Positions 8,806 to 16,657 of a DNA stretch of 26,889 nt are shown in pieces. Under the pieces are notes generated by a model, which was given only the letters and a program-made list of their open reading frames with translations, did no database searches and was not told the origin of the DNA. The stretch is from Muribaculaceae bacterium (GTDB lineage Bacteria > Bacteroidota > Bacteroidia > Bacteroidales > Muribaculaceae). The position numbers and the translations under genes are program-made. Within the stretch, counting starts at the first letter, position 1, and each line of letters starts with the position of its first letter. Where the stretch lies: assembly GCA_009775365.1 (NCBI GenBank), contig VSPM01000036.1, forward strand, positions 1 through 26,889. Direction: 5' to 3'.

Positions 8806-9845
8806 GATACGGTAAAAATCTTAAAGATAAGTTCCTTCAGTAGCTCATATTCATTTTGAGTTGAGCCAATACCTTTGCTTTTTGCATCGTGTTCGCGCAA
8901 TGCGTGAATTGCTCCGAGTGCCATCCTTGCATTATAATACCTCAATCCGTTGCGATAGTCTTTCAGCGCGTATGGTGTTTTTAGGTCAAGCTCTTGCATC
9001 AGCGACGCGTCGCCTTTGTCTTTAGTGATAGTGGCTATGAAAAGTTTTGAAAAAAAGTTGAATAGAGTGGCTGTAACCATCACTCCCGGATTCTGCTTAG
9101 GATTGCGCGAGAAATATTCTACAATCATCATTGATTTCGGATAGTCTTTTCTTGCCACTGATTTAACGAGCTCGAATGTGTTGAAATCTTTTGATATGCC
9201 GATGTTCTTCTCAATCAATTCAGGAGTGATTCGTTTCATCTCGGAACTCGATGCAACAATCAGTTTGTCGATTTCTCCAAAAAGTTTGCTCAAAGGGTTT
9301 CCGATGTAATCACACAAGAGAGAGATGGCTTTCTCGTCGATGCTGATTCCTTTAGAGGAACAATAATCTACAATTGGTCCGGCAAGTTGATAATCTTTTA
9401 GTTTATCGCTCTTGAAAACAATTGCGTCTGATTCCTTGGCACGTTTTATCAAGGCAGAAGTCGATGAAATGGAGTCACCTTTATAAGTCACGACCATCAC
9501 AGTGTGGGGATTGGGATTGGCCACATATGAGGCAAGTTTGTCGAGCTGGTTTTTTGCATTCCACATAGACTGTGCCTCTTTGAGCATTACAATCTGCCTT
9601 TCCGACATCACAGGATATTGTTGCGCGCTCCCTATCACTTTCCCTATTTCAGCATCTGCGCCATAAAACACTATCGAGTTGAAATCGCGGTCCGCCTCGT
9701 CTACCACATAATTTTCCAGTGCTTTGGCAATCTGGTCGATGTAATATGCCTCTTCGCCCATAAGTATGTAAACGGGCGCGAACTGACGTTTCTTGATAGA
9801 GGTCATTATGTCTCTGAATGACGGACCTGCAGATTTTTTTGCCAT
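8802..9845 (-). CDS. holA: DNA polymerase III subunit delta
   Basis: A 347-residue clamp-loader delta subunit, of normal length. The N-terminal RecA-like domain begins with the family's PVYILMGEEAYYID segment (about 24-37). The middle holds the KLKDYQLAGPIVDYCSSKGI and NPLSKLFGEIDKLI segments that mark HolA, and the C-terminal collar helices include YYNARMALGAIH and QNEYELLKELIFKIF. Delta opens the beta sliding clamp and loads it on DNA together with the other clamp-loader subunits. The gene lies 73 bases downstream of the CPBP gene, and its end overlaps the EFR1 start by four bases. Confidence 0.92.
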   Translation of the reverse strand: MAKKSAGPSFRDIMTSIKKRQFAPVYILMGEEAYYIDQIAKALENYVVDEADRDFNSIVFYGADAEIGKVIGSAQQYPVMSERQIVMLKEAQSMWNAKNQLDKLASYVANPNPHTVMVVTYKGDSISSTSALIKRAKESDAIVFKSDKLKDYQLAGPIVDYCSSKGISIDEKAISLLCDYIGNPLSKLFGEIDKLIVASSSEMKRITPELIEKNIGISKDFNTFELVKSVARKDYPKSMMIVEYFSRNPKQNPGVMVTATLFNFFSKLFIATITKDKGDASLMQELDLKTPYALKDYRNGLRYYNARMALGAIHALREHDAKSKGIGSTQNEYELLKELIFKIFTVS

Positions 9846-9918
9846 GATTGTTGGTTTATGAAAGATTATATGGTTGTCTCACGCAAAAGTGGCGCAGAGA
9901 GGTTTTACAATAATATAT

Positions 9919-10815
9919 TTAATTATTTCTTGCTTTGAAGAATATGCCCCTGAACCTCCATAAGAAAATAAATGTGGCAATACCGCTTGCCAGAGCACCC
10001 CATGGGAACTCATCGCCGGAGGCTGTGCCGAATGTGTCGATGCCACCATTTCCGTTTCCAAACACCAGCGGAGAGCTTGTCACCACTACAACGGAGTTGT
10101 TGAGAGCATGTGCGAATGCGGCCACCCATAGGCTTCTTGACCATATGAGCAGATAGCCGAAAAATGCGCCCATGAGCATTCGTGGTATGAATCCGAAAAA
10201 CTGAAAATGGATTGCACTGAATATTATAGCCGCTATCCACACAGATATTGATGTCCCGATGCGCGAGCGGACAAAGATGCCTTGAAGTGCGCCACGGAAA
10301 AATATCTCTTCAGAGAAACCGGTAAGAATCCCGACTATACACACGCCTGTTATTATGCCTCCTATTGATGATGATTCCAATAATTTGCGGGTGATGCCAT
10401 TGTTTGATTCTTCCCATTTTCTCAAGGTTTCCTCCACTTCGTGAAGCGCTTGAGGAAAATGAATTGACGCATTCCATTCGATAATCTGGTTCATAGCCGG
10501 GAGTGCCAGCACATAGACAATTATCACCCCTGCTATGGCTTTTAATGTGGGAGCATTGTCGAGATATAGCCATCTTGAAGGAACGGGAGAAGCGAATTTT
10601 GCGGTTAGCCATGCCGGAAGACAGAATGCCAGCAGGCATTGTGTGGCGGATGATATAAACATCGCACTCCTCTCGCTTATTCCCGGAATTAAGGGGATTG
10701 CTTGAGATAAAATTGCCACGGAAAGAAGTGTTATGAAAAACACCCCGAACAGTACCATAAGCCGGAATCCGGCAGAATTCCTGAAAGGATTATTGTAGAG
10801 TTGTTCGTCAGACAT
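9919..10815 (-). CDS. CPBP family intramembrane glutamic endopeptidase
   Basis: A 298-residue polytopic membrane protein (Abi/CAAX-protease superfamily). Counting from the chosen start, the active-site motifs are E169-E170-x3-R174 in SEEIFFRG, H203 in FSAIHF, and H236-x3-N240 in AFAHALNNS. Hydrophobic spans are seen at about 19-42, 52-72, 92-112, 152-166, 190-205 and 212-240. Bacterial members cleave or modify membrane-bound substrates that are usually unknown. I start at the ATG at 10815 (MSDEQLYNNP), which overlaps the lptB stop by eight bases; an upstream in-frame ATG at 10839 would overlap lptB by 32 bases and adds only eight polar residues. The gene sits directly behind lptB. Confidence 0.88.
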   Translation of the reverse strand: MSDEQLYNNPFRNSAGFRLMVLFGVFFITLLSVAILSQAIPLIPGISERSAMFISSATQCLLAFCLPAWLTAKFASPVPSRWLYLDNAPTLKAIAGVIIVYVLALPAMNQIIEWNASIHFPQALHEVEETLRKWEESNNGITRKLLESSSIGGIITGVCIVGILTGFSEEIFFRGALQGIFVRSRIGTSISVWIAAIIFSAIHFQFFGFIPRMLMGAFFGYLLIWSRSLWVAAFAHALNNSVVVVTSSPLVFGNGNGGIDTFGTASGDEFPWGALASGIATFIFLWRFRGIFFKARNN

Positions 10816-11737
10816 TGAATTTCTTTCTTCTGAATACAAAGTTTCTTCCCAGATATTTCTCTCTCACCACAGGGTTCTCGGCGAGCTGTTCGCTTGTGCC
10901 TTGAAAAAGTATTTTCCCCTCAAAAAGGAGATACGCACGGTCAGTGATGCTGAGTGTCTCCGGTGCGTTATGGTCAGTGATAAGAATGCCGATATTCTTT
11001 TCTTTAAGTTTGTAGACAATTTCCTGAATGTCTTCCACAGCGATAGGGTCAACGCCGGCAAAAGGTTCATCAAGCATTATGAACTTTGGATTGATTGCAA
11101 GGCATCGCGCAATCTCCGTGCGTCGGCGTTCGCCGCCCGACAATTGGTCGCCAAGGTTTTTCCTGACCTTCTGAAGCCGGAATTCCGCAATCAGGCTTTC
11201 CAGTTTCTCCTTCTGATATTCGGCAGTGGTCGGCGTCATCTCCAAGACAGCGCGGATGTTGTTTTCTACGCTAAGCTTGCGAAACACAGAAGGCTCCTGG
11301 GCAAGATACCCGATTCCGAGTTGAGCTCGCTTATAAACCGGAAAGCCGGTTATGTCTTGATTGTTAAGAAAAATTTTCCCTTCGTTAGGGGCAATAAGGC
11401 CGGTGGTCATATAGAAAGTTGTGGTCTTTCCGGCTCCGTTAGGGCCGAGCAGGCCAACGATTTCTCCTTGTCTCACGTTGATGGAGACATGGTTGGCCAC
11501 AGTGCGTTTGCCATAACGTTTCACAAGGTTCTCTGTGCGCAGAGTTCCCTCTTCGTCAATATCGGCTGAGGCTTCTATGATTTCTTCCTTGCCGGGCTCA
11601 ATCTTTTCTTCCACAGCTTCGATGTGCTCATGAATCATGTCCGGCACAACTTCATTCTGCATCTCTTCTGCACTTGCGCTCTCTTCAGGAGTGAGGCCGG
11701 GTGACTTAGATTCCTTTTTGCGATTAAAAAAACTCAT
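10808..11737 (-). CDS. lptB: LPS export ABC transporter ATP-binding protein
   Basis: A 309-residue ATPase of the LptB type. The ABC domain starts at about residue 65 (TLRTENLVKRYGKR) and contains Walker A G98-P-N-G-A-G-K104-T, Q147 in YLAQEPS, the signature LSGGERRRTEIA (199-210), Walker B FIMLDEP with D223/E224, and the switch H256 in ITDHN. These agree closely with LptB, which powers extraction of lipopolysaccharide from the inner membrane with LptFG. Residues 1-64 form an acidic, low-complexity extension absent from typical LptB of about 240 residues; no better internal start fits, since the nearby Met codons lie within the same acidic stretch. It begins one base after the udk stop. Confidence 0.92.
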   Translation of the reverse strand: MSFFNRKKESKSPGLTPEESASAEEMQNEVVPDMIHEHIEAVEEKIEPGKEEIIEASADIDEEGTLRTENLVKRYGKRTVANHVSINVRQGEIVGLLGPNGAGKTTTFYMTTGLIAPNEGKIFLNNQDITGFPVYKRAQLGIGYLAQEPSVFRKLSVENNIRAVLEMTPTTAEYQKEKLESLIAEFRLQKVRKNLGDQLSGGERRRTEIARCLAINPKFIMLDEPFAGVDPIAVEDIQEIVYKLKEKNIGILITDHNAPETLSITDRAYLLFEGKILFQGTSEQLAENPVVREKYLGRNFVFRRKKFNV

Positions 11738-11738
11738 T

Positions 11739-12371
11739 TCAATCCTTTTTGTTGTTGACCCCCGGTTTGAGGAGCGAGCGTATATAGTCGGTAAGCAGCA
11801 TTATGGCCACATTGTTATTGCCACCCTGCGGCACTATAAGGTCGGCGTAGCGCTTAGACGGCTCTATATAGAGTTCGTGCATTGGCTTTAGCATTTCGCG
11901 ATAACGGTCGCACACCATTTCCGGAGTGCGTCCGCGTTCCACGCAATCCCTGTAGATCACTCTTATCAGGCGTTCGTCTGCATCAGCGTCAACAAACACT
12001 TTCACATCCATCATGTCTCGCAATTCTTTGTCGGTGAGCACCAATATGCCTTCAACCACTACAACATCGCGAGGCTCGAGCCTTACGGTTTCTTTCAGCC
12101 TTGAACAGGTGATGAAGTCATAAGTGGGCATTTCTACAGCCCTGCCCTCTTTTAATTCTTTCAGATGTCGGCAAAGAAGCGACCATTCAATTGAAGCAGG
12201 CTCATCATAGTTCATTTTCAACCTTTCTTCAAGAGGGATATGGGCGTTGTCTTTGTAATAAGAGTCCTGAGGAATTACAGCCACTTCGTCTTTTGGAAGC
12301 GACTCTATTATTTTTCTGACCACAGTGGTCTTTCCTGACCCTGTTCCTCCTGCGATGCCAATTACGAGCAT
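11739..12371 (-). CDS. udk: uridine kinase
   Basis: A 210-residue P-loop kinase that phosphorylates uridine and cytidine in pyrimidine salvage. The Walker A motif GGTGSGKTT is at residues 8-16, the catalytic Asp lies in PQDSYYKD (34-41), a PTYDF nucleoside motif is at 82-86, and the lid/NMP region includes DADADERLIRVIYRD and a conserved RYADLIVPQGG near the end. One feature stands out: the motif YDFITCSR (84-91) has Cys at 89, where the mammalian and E. coli enzymes have a His contacting the base. The gene leads the five-gene minus-strand run (udk, lptB, CPBP, holA, EFR1) and has a near-consensus promoter. Confidence 0.93.
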   Translation of the reverse strand: MLVIGIAGGTGSGKTTVVRKIIESLPKDEVAVIPQDSYYKDNAHIPLEERLKMNYDEPASIEWSLLCRHLKELKEGRAVEMPTYDFITCSRLKETVRLEPRDVVVVEGILVLTDKELRDMMDVKVFVDADADERLIRVIYRDCVERGRTPEMVCDRYREMLKPMHELYIEPSKRYADLIVPQGGNNNVAIMLLTDYIRSLLKPGVNNKKD

Positions 12372-12428
12372 ATGTAGTGTTGCTTTTGTTTGGGGTTTAA
12401 ATTAGGGGAGAGAGATAACGAATTTCGG

Positions 12429-12460
12429 CAAAATTAGTAAAAAAACACTTTGCGACCAAA
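12429..12460 (-). promoter_or_regulatory. promoter of the udk-lptB operon
   Basis: On the minus strand TTTG (12460-12457) is followed by exactly 20 bases and then TAATTTTG (12436-12429). This is a full match to the Bacteroidota consensus. It lies about 58 bases before the udk start codon. Confidence 0.7.
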
Positions 12461-12545
12461 CTTTATTCAGTTTCAAACGCTCTATCAATAGTGCAGAATT
12501 GTTCTTCACTTTTTCGGTTAAGAGTGTCTATTGACAAATTTTTAT

Positions 12546-12553
12546 TAAATTTG
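12546..12553 (+). promoter_or_regulatory. -7 promoter element upstream of mlaE
   Basis: TAAATTTG at 12546-12553 matches TAnnTTTG. No TTTG is found at the expected 19-20 base distance; a TTGAC lies closer, at 12531. It is 75 bases before the mlaE start and divergent from the udk promoter within the same 257-base gap. Confidence 0.4.
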
Positions 12554-12628
12554 CAGCGAAAACAGGATTTCAATGATGTGATTCTCTTATCGCACGCGAA
12601 TTCTGAACATAAATAAAGCAGAATAAAA

Positions 12629-13375
12629 ATGGTTGTTTCTTCAATCGCTTCATTCGGACGATATTGTGTTTTCATTTCCCAGGTGTTTAAATCGCCCGAC
12701 AAATGGAAAGAGTTTTTTAAACGTCTGGTGTTTGAAATCAGCAAACTTGGTGTCGATTCGATACCTCTTGTGATTATCATATCATTGTTTATAGGCGCGG
12801 TCATTACTATCCAGATGACCATCAATATTGTGTCGCCTCTGATTCCGTCATACTCCACCGGCCTTGCCACGAGAGAGATTCTTTTGCTCGAATTTTCTTC
12901 CACAATGATGAGCCTTATTCTTGCGGGAAAGGTGGGAAGTAATATCGCCTCTGAGATTGGCACCATGAGAGTGACAGAGCAGATTGACGCTCTCGACATC
13001 ATGGGCATAAATTCCGCCAACTTTGTGGTGCTTCCAAAAATCATCGGATTTGTGTTGTTTGTGCCTGTGCTTTGTATCCTGTCGATGTTCATGGGCCTTG
13101 TGGGCGGATGGTTCATTGCCGAATTCACCACTATGATTTCAGTTGAAGATTATGTTTATGGCATTCAGAGTTTCTTCAACGAATGGTATGTGTGGTATGG
13201 CATAATAAAAACGCTGGTGTTTGCGTATATAATCACAAGTGTTGCTGCATATTATGGCTATTATGTGAAAGGTGGTGCGCTTGAGGTGGGTCAGGCAAGC
13301 ACCAAAGCTGTCGTGTCGAGCTCGATACTCATTTTGCTCGCTGACGTTATTCTCACCAAACTTCTTCTTCAATAA
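12629..13375 (+). CDS. mlaE: MlaE family lipid ABC transporter permease
   Basis: A 248-residue membrane protein of the MlaE/permease family. Hydrophobic segments are at about 45-66, 86-104, 137-165, 190-212 and 227-245. Between the second and third lies the family's conserved cytoplasmic coupling region, AGKVGSNIASEIGTMRVTEQ (99-118), which contacts the ATPase. MlaE works with the MlaF ATPase and an MCE protein (MlaD) in moving phospholipids between inner and outer membrane. mlaF follows 12 bases after the stop, as expected. No MCE gene is next to the pair in this window. Confidence 0.9.
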   Translation: MVVSSIASFGRYCVFISQVFKSPDKWKEFFKRLVFEISKLGVDSIPLVIIISLFIGAVITIQMTINIVSPLIPSYSTGLATREILLLEFSSTMMSLILAGKVGSNIASEIGTMRVTEQIDALDIMGINSANFVVLPKIIGFVLFVPVLCILSMFMGLVGGWFIAEFTTMISVEDYVYGIQSFFNEWYVWYGIIKTLVFAYIITSVAAYYGYYVKGGALEVGQASTKAVVSSSILILLADVILTKLLLQ

Positions 13376-13387
13376 ATCTTTGCGGTC

Positions 13388-14161
13388 ATGATAGAGGCAA
13401 AAAACATATCAAAATGGTTCGACGGACAGAGAGTGTTGTATGATATTTCGGCCACTTTCGAAACAGGAAAGACAAATCTTATTATCGGTCAGAGCGGCTC
13501 CGGAAAGACAGTGTTTATGAAATGTCTGATTGGCTTGCTCACACCCGAGGAGGGATCCATTCTTTATGACGGCAGAAAGTTCCGGTCGCTGAATGCCCAG
13601 GAAAAGCGCGATCTTAGAACTGAGATAGGAATGTTGTTTCAAGGGTCGGCTCTTTTTGACAACGAGACGGTGTTGGGAAATGTAATGTTCCCTTTGAAGA
13701 TGTTTAGCAAGATGAGCCATGAGGAACAGCTTGAACGCGCACATTTCTGCATAAAGCGTGTAGGGCTTTCGGCTGCCGACGATAAGTTCCCGTCAGAAAT
13801 ATCCGGCGGTATGCAGAAACGCGTGGCAATCGCCCGTGCCATAGCATTGAATCCGAAATATCTTTTTTGCGACGAGCCTAACTCCGGTCTTGACCCCCGC
13901 ACGTCGATTATGATTGACGAACTTTTGAGCGACATCACACATGAATATGGGATGACCACAATCATCAACACCCATGACATGAACTCTGTGCTTGGAATCG
14001 GAGAGAAGATTGTGTTCATTAATAAGGGACATTGTGACTGGACCGGAACTGACAAGACAATATTCAGAAGCAAAAGCCAATCCCTAAATGAATTTGTATT
14101 TGCTTCCAAACTATTTCAGGAAGTGAAAAAATTCTTAGAGAGAGAGTATGAGTCTGATTAA
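13388..14161 (+). CDS. mlaF: MlaF family lipid ABC transporter ATP-binding protein
   Basis: A 257-residue ABC ATPase that pairs with the permease encoded just upstream. Walker A is G34-Q-S-G-S-G-K40-T, the Q loop is in MLFQGSALFDNETV (82-95), and the signature is ISGGMQKRVAIAR (138-150); the SGGMQKR form is typical of MCE-system ATPases. Walker B YLFCDEPNSGLDP gives E163, and the switch histidine is H196 in INTHDM. It would drive phospholipid transport through MlaE. The last 27 bases (14135-14161) overlap the end of the convergent lipB gene, so neither gene has its own terminator at this junction. Confidence 0.9.
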   Translation: MIEAKNISKWFDGQRVLYDISATFETGKTNLIIGQSGSGKTVFMKCLIGLLTPEEGSILYDGRKFRSLNAQEKRDLRTEIGMLFQGSALFDNETVLGNVMFPLKMFSKMSHEEQLERAHFCIKRVGLSAADDKFPSEISGGMQKRVAIARAIALNPKYLFCDEPNSGLDPRTSIMIDELLSDITHEYGMTTIINTHDMNSVLGIGEKIVFINKGHCDWTGTDKTIFRSKSQSLNEFVFASKLFQEVKKFLEREYESD

Positions 14162-14815
14162 AATCTCTGAGAAAATCCCTTTCACCTCTTCAAAATCCAA
14201 GATCCTGCCTGTTTCTGTTTTCATAGACGTCACTCCTTTGTCGGTGAATCCACATGGATTTATCATTGAAAAAGCCGATAAATCGGTGTTTACATTCAAT
14301 GCCAGTCCATGCATGGTGCAAAAGCGAGAGCATTTTACGCCCAAGGCGCAAATTTTTTTCTCACAGCCGGCCTTCTCTCCTACCCAAACTCCGGAGGCTC
14401 CCTCAATCCGGCCTCCTGTGATGCCATATTGTGCAATTGTCCTAATCACTGATTCTTCGAGCAGATTGACATAACCCTTCACTCCCAACCTGTGGCTTTC
14501 AAGGTCAAGTATCGGATATGCCACAAGTTGTCCGGGGCCGTGATATGTGACATCCCCCCCACGCTCAATATGGAAGCAATCTATTCCTTCTCTGTCCATT
14601 ATGGAGGCTGGAATAAGAAGATTCGATTTTTTTGCGTGCTTGCCTAAGGTTATCACAGGGGTATGCTCCACAAGCAGCAGATACTCCTTTTGCGGTTTGT
14701 TGCCCTGTCTTTTCTGCGCCACCATTTTGTTGAAAATAGTGTGCTGCAAATCCCAGACTTCCTTGTATGGGCGCAATCCAAGGTCGATTGTTTCAATGCA
14801 CATGGCGTTCTGCAT
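14135..14815 (-). CDS. lipB: octanoyltransferase (lipoate biosynthesis)
   Basis: A 226-residue LipB. It transfers octanoate from acyl-carrier protein to the lipoyl domains of target enzymes. The family motif RGGDVTYHGPGQLVAYPILD spans 86-105, and the catalytic pair appears to be K154 (in KKICALGVK) and C166 (in CTMHGLALN). The first ATG (14815) overlaps the lipA stop by 23 bases; an ATG four codons later (14803) is equally possible. The overlap shows that lipA and lipB form one transcript, with lipA first. The C-terminus overlaps mlaF on the other strand by 27 bases. Confidence 0.95.
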   Translation of the reverse strand: MQNAMCIETIDLGLRPYKEVWDLQHTIFNKMVAQKRQGNKPQKEYLLLVEHTPVITLGKHAKKSNLLIPASIMDREGIDCFHIERGGDVTYHGPGQLVAYPILDLESHRLGVKGYVNLLEESVIRTIAQYGITGGRIEGASGVWVGEKAGCEKKICALGVKCSRFCTMHGLALNVNTDLSAFSMINPCGFTDKGVTSMKTETGRILDFEEVKGIFSEILIRLILSL

Positions 14816-15689
14816 GATAACTTGATCTCACCATTGGGCTGCTTTCGATATGGCGGAATCCCTTTTCTTTACCAATTCTTCCGTATTCGGCAAATGTGTC
14901 CGGATGCACATATTCTTGCAATGGATAGTTATTCTTTGTCGGTTGCAGGTATTGGCCGATTGTCATTACTTCACAACCGGCAGAGAGAAGGTCATCCATG
15001 GTTTCCAATATTTCGTCTCTGGTCTCACCCAGCCCGAGCATTATTCCGGATTTTGACCTTATTCCTTTTGATGCGATATGCCTGATTACCTTTAGAGAGT
15101 TTTCATATGTGGCAAATGTCCTGACTTCCGGCGTAAGTCTCCTGACGGTTTCCAAATTGTGGGATATCACATCCGGCCTCTCTGCGATTACCATGTCTAC
15201 AAGCTCAAGCTTGCCTTGGAAATCAGGAATTAACACTTCCATAGTAACTCCGGGACATTCCTGTTTCAGTCTGCGAATCATCAGTGCCCAATGGGCGGCG
15301 CCTAAATCTGCAAGGTCGTCACGGTCTACAGAGGTTATTACTATATGTTTCAGATTTAACTGTTTTATAGAATCTACAATTTCCTCTATCTCTTTAGGGT
15401 CAAGCGGCAAAGGCTTTCCGGTTGGCACATTGCAGAATTTACAATTTCTTGTGCAAATATTGCCGCCAATCATAAAAGTGGCAGTGCCGCTACCCCAGCA
15501 TTCCGCACGGTTCGGACACATGCCGCTGCTGCAAATAGTGTGAAGATGTTTTTCATTAAGCAGCCCTACTACCTGGCTGGTTTTAAAACCCTTGGGTAAT
15601 TTAATTTTCAGCCAGTCCGGTTTTCTTCGGAAATCTGCTTTATGTTGGCCTATAAGAGAGTCGTTAGGTTTATTATATTCTTTGTTCAT
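14793..15689 (-). CDS. lipA: lipoyl synthase (radical SAM)
   Basis: A 298-residue radical SAM enzyme that inserts two sulfurs into protein-bound octanoyl groups to make lipoyl cofactor. Both iron-sulfur clusters are visible: the auxiliary set C53-x4-C58-x5-C64 (CSSGMCPNRAEC) and the radical SAM set C79-x3-C83-x2-C86 (CTRNCKFC). The C-terminal RSSYHAERH segment supplies the serine ligand typical of LipA. Length is normal. It acts on the octanoyl groups attached by LipB, whose gene overlaps its end. A near-consensus promoter lies upstream at 15739-15769. Confidence 0.97.
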   Translation of the reverse strand: MNKEYNKPNDSLIGQHKADFRRKPDWLKIKLPKGFKTSQVVGLLNEKHLHTICSSGMCPNRAECWGSGTATFMIGGNICTRNCKFCNVPTGKPLPLDPKEIEEIVDSIKQLNLKHIVITSVDRDDLADLGAAHWALMIRRLKQECPGVTMEVLIPDFQGKLELVDMVIAERPDVISHNLETVRRLTPEVRTFATYENSLKVIRHIASKGIRSKSGIMLGLGETRDEILETMDDLLSAGCEVMTIGQYLQPTKNNYPLQEYVHPDTFAEYGRIGKEKGFRHIESSPMVRSSYHAERHVH

Positions 15690-15738
15690 TTGGTGTCTTA
15701 TTTATGTCAGCGTGTATAATTACATGTGCCTTATGACA

Positions 15739-15769
15739 CAAAATTAGTCAATCATATTCGCTTGCCAAA
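15739..15769 (-). promoter_or_regulatory. promoter of the lipA-lipB operon
   Basis: On the minus strand TTTG (15769-15766) is followed after 19 bases by TAATTTTG (15746-15739). It is 50 bases before the lipA start codon. A second TAATTTTG on the same strand at 15773-15766 lacks a matching upstream element. Confidence 0.65.
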
Positions 15770-15773
15770 ATTA

Positions 15774-16052
15774 TTGCCGAAATAATAATTTATGTTTTTA
15801 AACATGAAAATAGTTATTTGATGTAATTATGAATAAAGTACAATTTAAAAGGATTATTCATGTCGTAAATTCCTGAAAAAAATCTTTTGTTTTATAAATT
15901 AGCTGTCCACGTTTAATCCTTTATTTCCATAGGCAGTCTAACAGATAAATAAATTTCCATATTATGTTGCGAATAATGTGGAATAAAATTTGTAATTTAG
16001 CGGAATGAAAGCTCTAAGGGCCAAAAATTGAAACCTACTAAAATAACAAGAT
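15774..16052. other. AT-rich intergenic region between lipA and the TlpA-like gene
   Basis: The gap between lipA and the TlpA-like gene is 363 bases. Apart from the lipA promoter near its left end, I see no gene in it. A small inverted repeat is present, ATGAATAA at 15829-15836 and TTATTCAT at 15854-15861. Near the right end, TAAAATTTG (15984-15992) resembles a -7 element with one extra base, and a TTG lies at 15967, but the spacing is poor. The promoter of the TlpA-DsbD block must lie here, yet I cannot place it. Confidence 0.5.
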
Positions 16053-16538
16053 ATGTTTAAAAAAACTTTTTTAATGGCCACGGTAGCCTTGTCAGCGCTT
16101 GCCGCATCAGCCGCAATCCCTTCTGTCACTCTGAAAGACATGAACGGGAAAACTGTCGACACTGCCACGCTAAGCAATGATGGCAAGCCTTTTGTAATTG
16201 ACTTTTGGGCCACATGGTGCAAACCTTGTGTACGCGAGCTCAAAGCAATTGCCGATGTCTACGACGAATGGGTGGAAGAGACCGGAGTGAAGATTTACGC
16301 AGTAAGTCTTGACGAGGCTCAGAACGAGCAGAGAGTTAAGCCGTTTGTTGAAAACAAGGGCTGGGAATATGAAGTGCTCCTCGACCCTAACGGCGATTTC
16401 AAGCGCCAGCTTGGCGTGAGCGATCCCCCTCATGTGTTTGTTGTTGACGGCGAGGGAAATATCGTCTGGAACCATCAGGGTTATGTCGACGGCGGAGAGG
16501 AAGAGATTCTTGAGGCTGTCAAGAAAGCAATGAAATAA
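16053..16538 (+). CDS. TlpA-like periplasmic thioredoxin
   Basis: A 161-residue thioredoxin-fold protein with an N-terminal signal peptide (1-20, ending in LAASAA). The active site is W55-C56-K57-P58-C59, and the cis-proline region is SDPPHVFVVD (P125/P126). Members of the TlpA/ResA group reduce disulfides or resolve oxidised thiols outside the cytoplasm, receiving electrons from DsbD or CcdA. It is the first gene of a plus-strand block with a DUF6029 barrel, an Omp28-like lipoprotein and DsbD, and is therefore a likely DsbD client. A long hairpin lies between this gene and the next. The WCKPC form suggests a reductase rather than an oxidase, but this is inference. Confidence 0.9.
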   Translation: MFKKTFLMATVALSALAASAAIPSVTLKDMNGKTVDTATLSNDGKPFVIDFWATWCKPCVRELKAIADVYDEWVEETGVKIYAVSLDEAQNEQRVKPFVENKGWEYEVLLDPNGDFKRQLGVSDPPHVFVVDGEGNIVWNHQGYVDGGEEEILEAVKKAMK

Positions 16539-16558
16539 TGATTTCTTTGAATTGAAAC

Positions 16559-16596
16559 GGGAGATGTGGCGGCATTTAATGCCTGCCACATCCCCC
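16559..16596 (+). other. strong intergenic RNA hairpin between TlpA-like and DUF6029 genes
   Basis: GATGTGGC (16563-16570) pairs with GCCACATC (16585-16592), and the stem continues inward with GGCAT (16571-16575) and ATGCC (16579-16583) around a three-base loop, with one bulged T. Three further G-C pairs are possible outside. It is followed by a T-rich but interrupted stretch (TTTTATTTT, 16600-16608), so it could be a leaky terminator or an mRNA processing or stability element. Confidence 0.6.
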
Positions 16597-16657
16597 GCAT
16601 TTTATTTTCCAATAGGTCGGCAAGAACAATCCGACTTCTTGAAACGAATTTTTTACA

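Noticed and set aside
10901..11569. 222-residue open frame on the plus strand across lptB
   Set aside because: It is the shadow of lptB, whose Walker and signature motifs on the minus strand are unmistakable; the plus-strand product resembles no family.
12463..13131. 222-residue open frame on the minus strand across the mlaE start
   Set aside because: It covers the promoter gap and mlaE in antisense. The mlaE frame has the expected membrane spans and coupling region.
14998..15543. 181-residue open frame on the plus strand inside lipA
   Set aside because: Antisense shadow of lipA, with low complexity rich in Ser and Ile.
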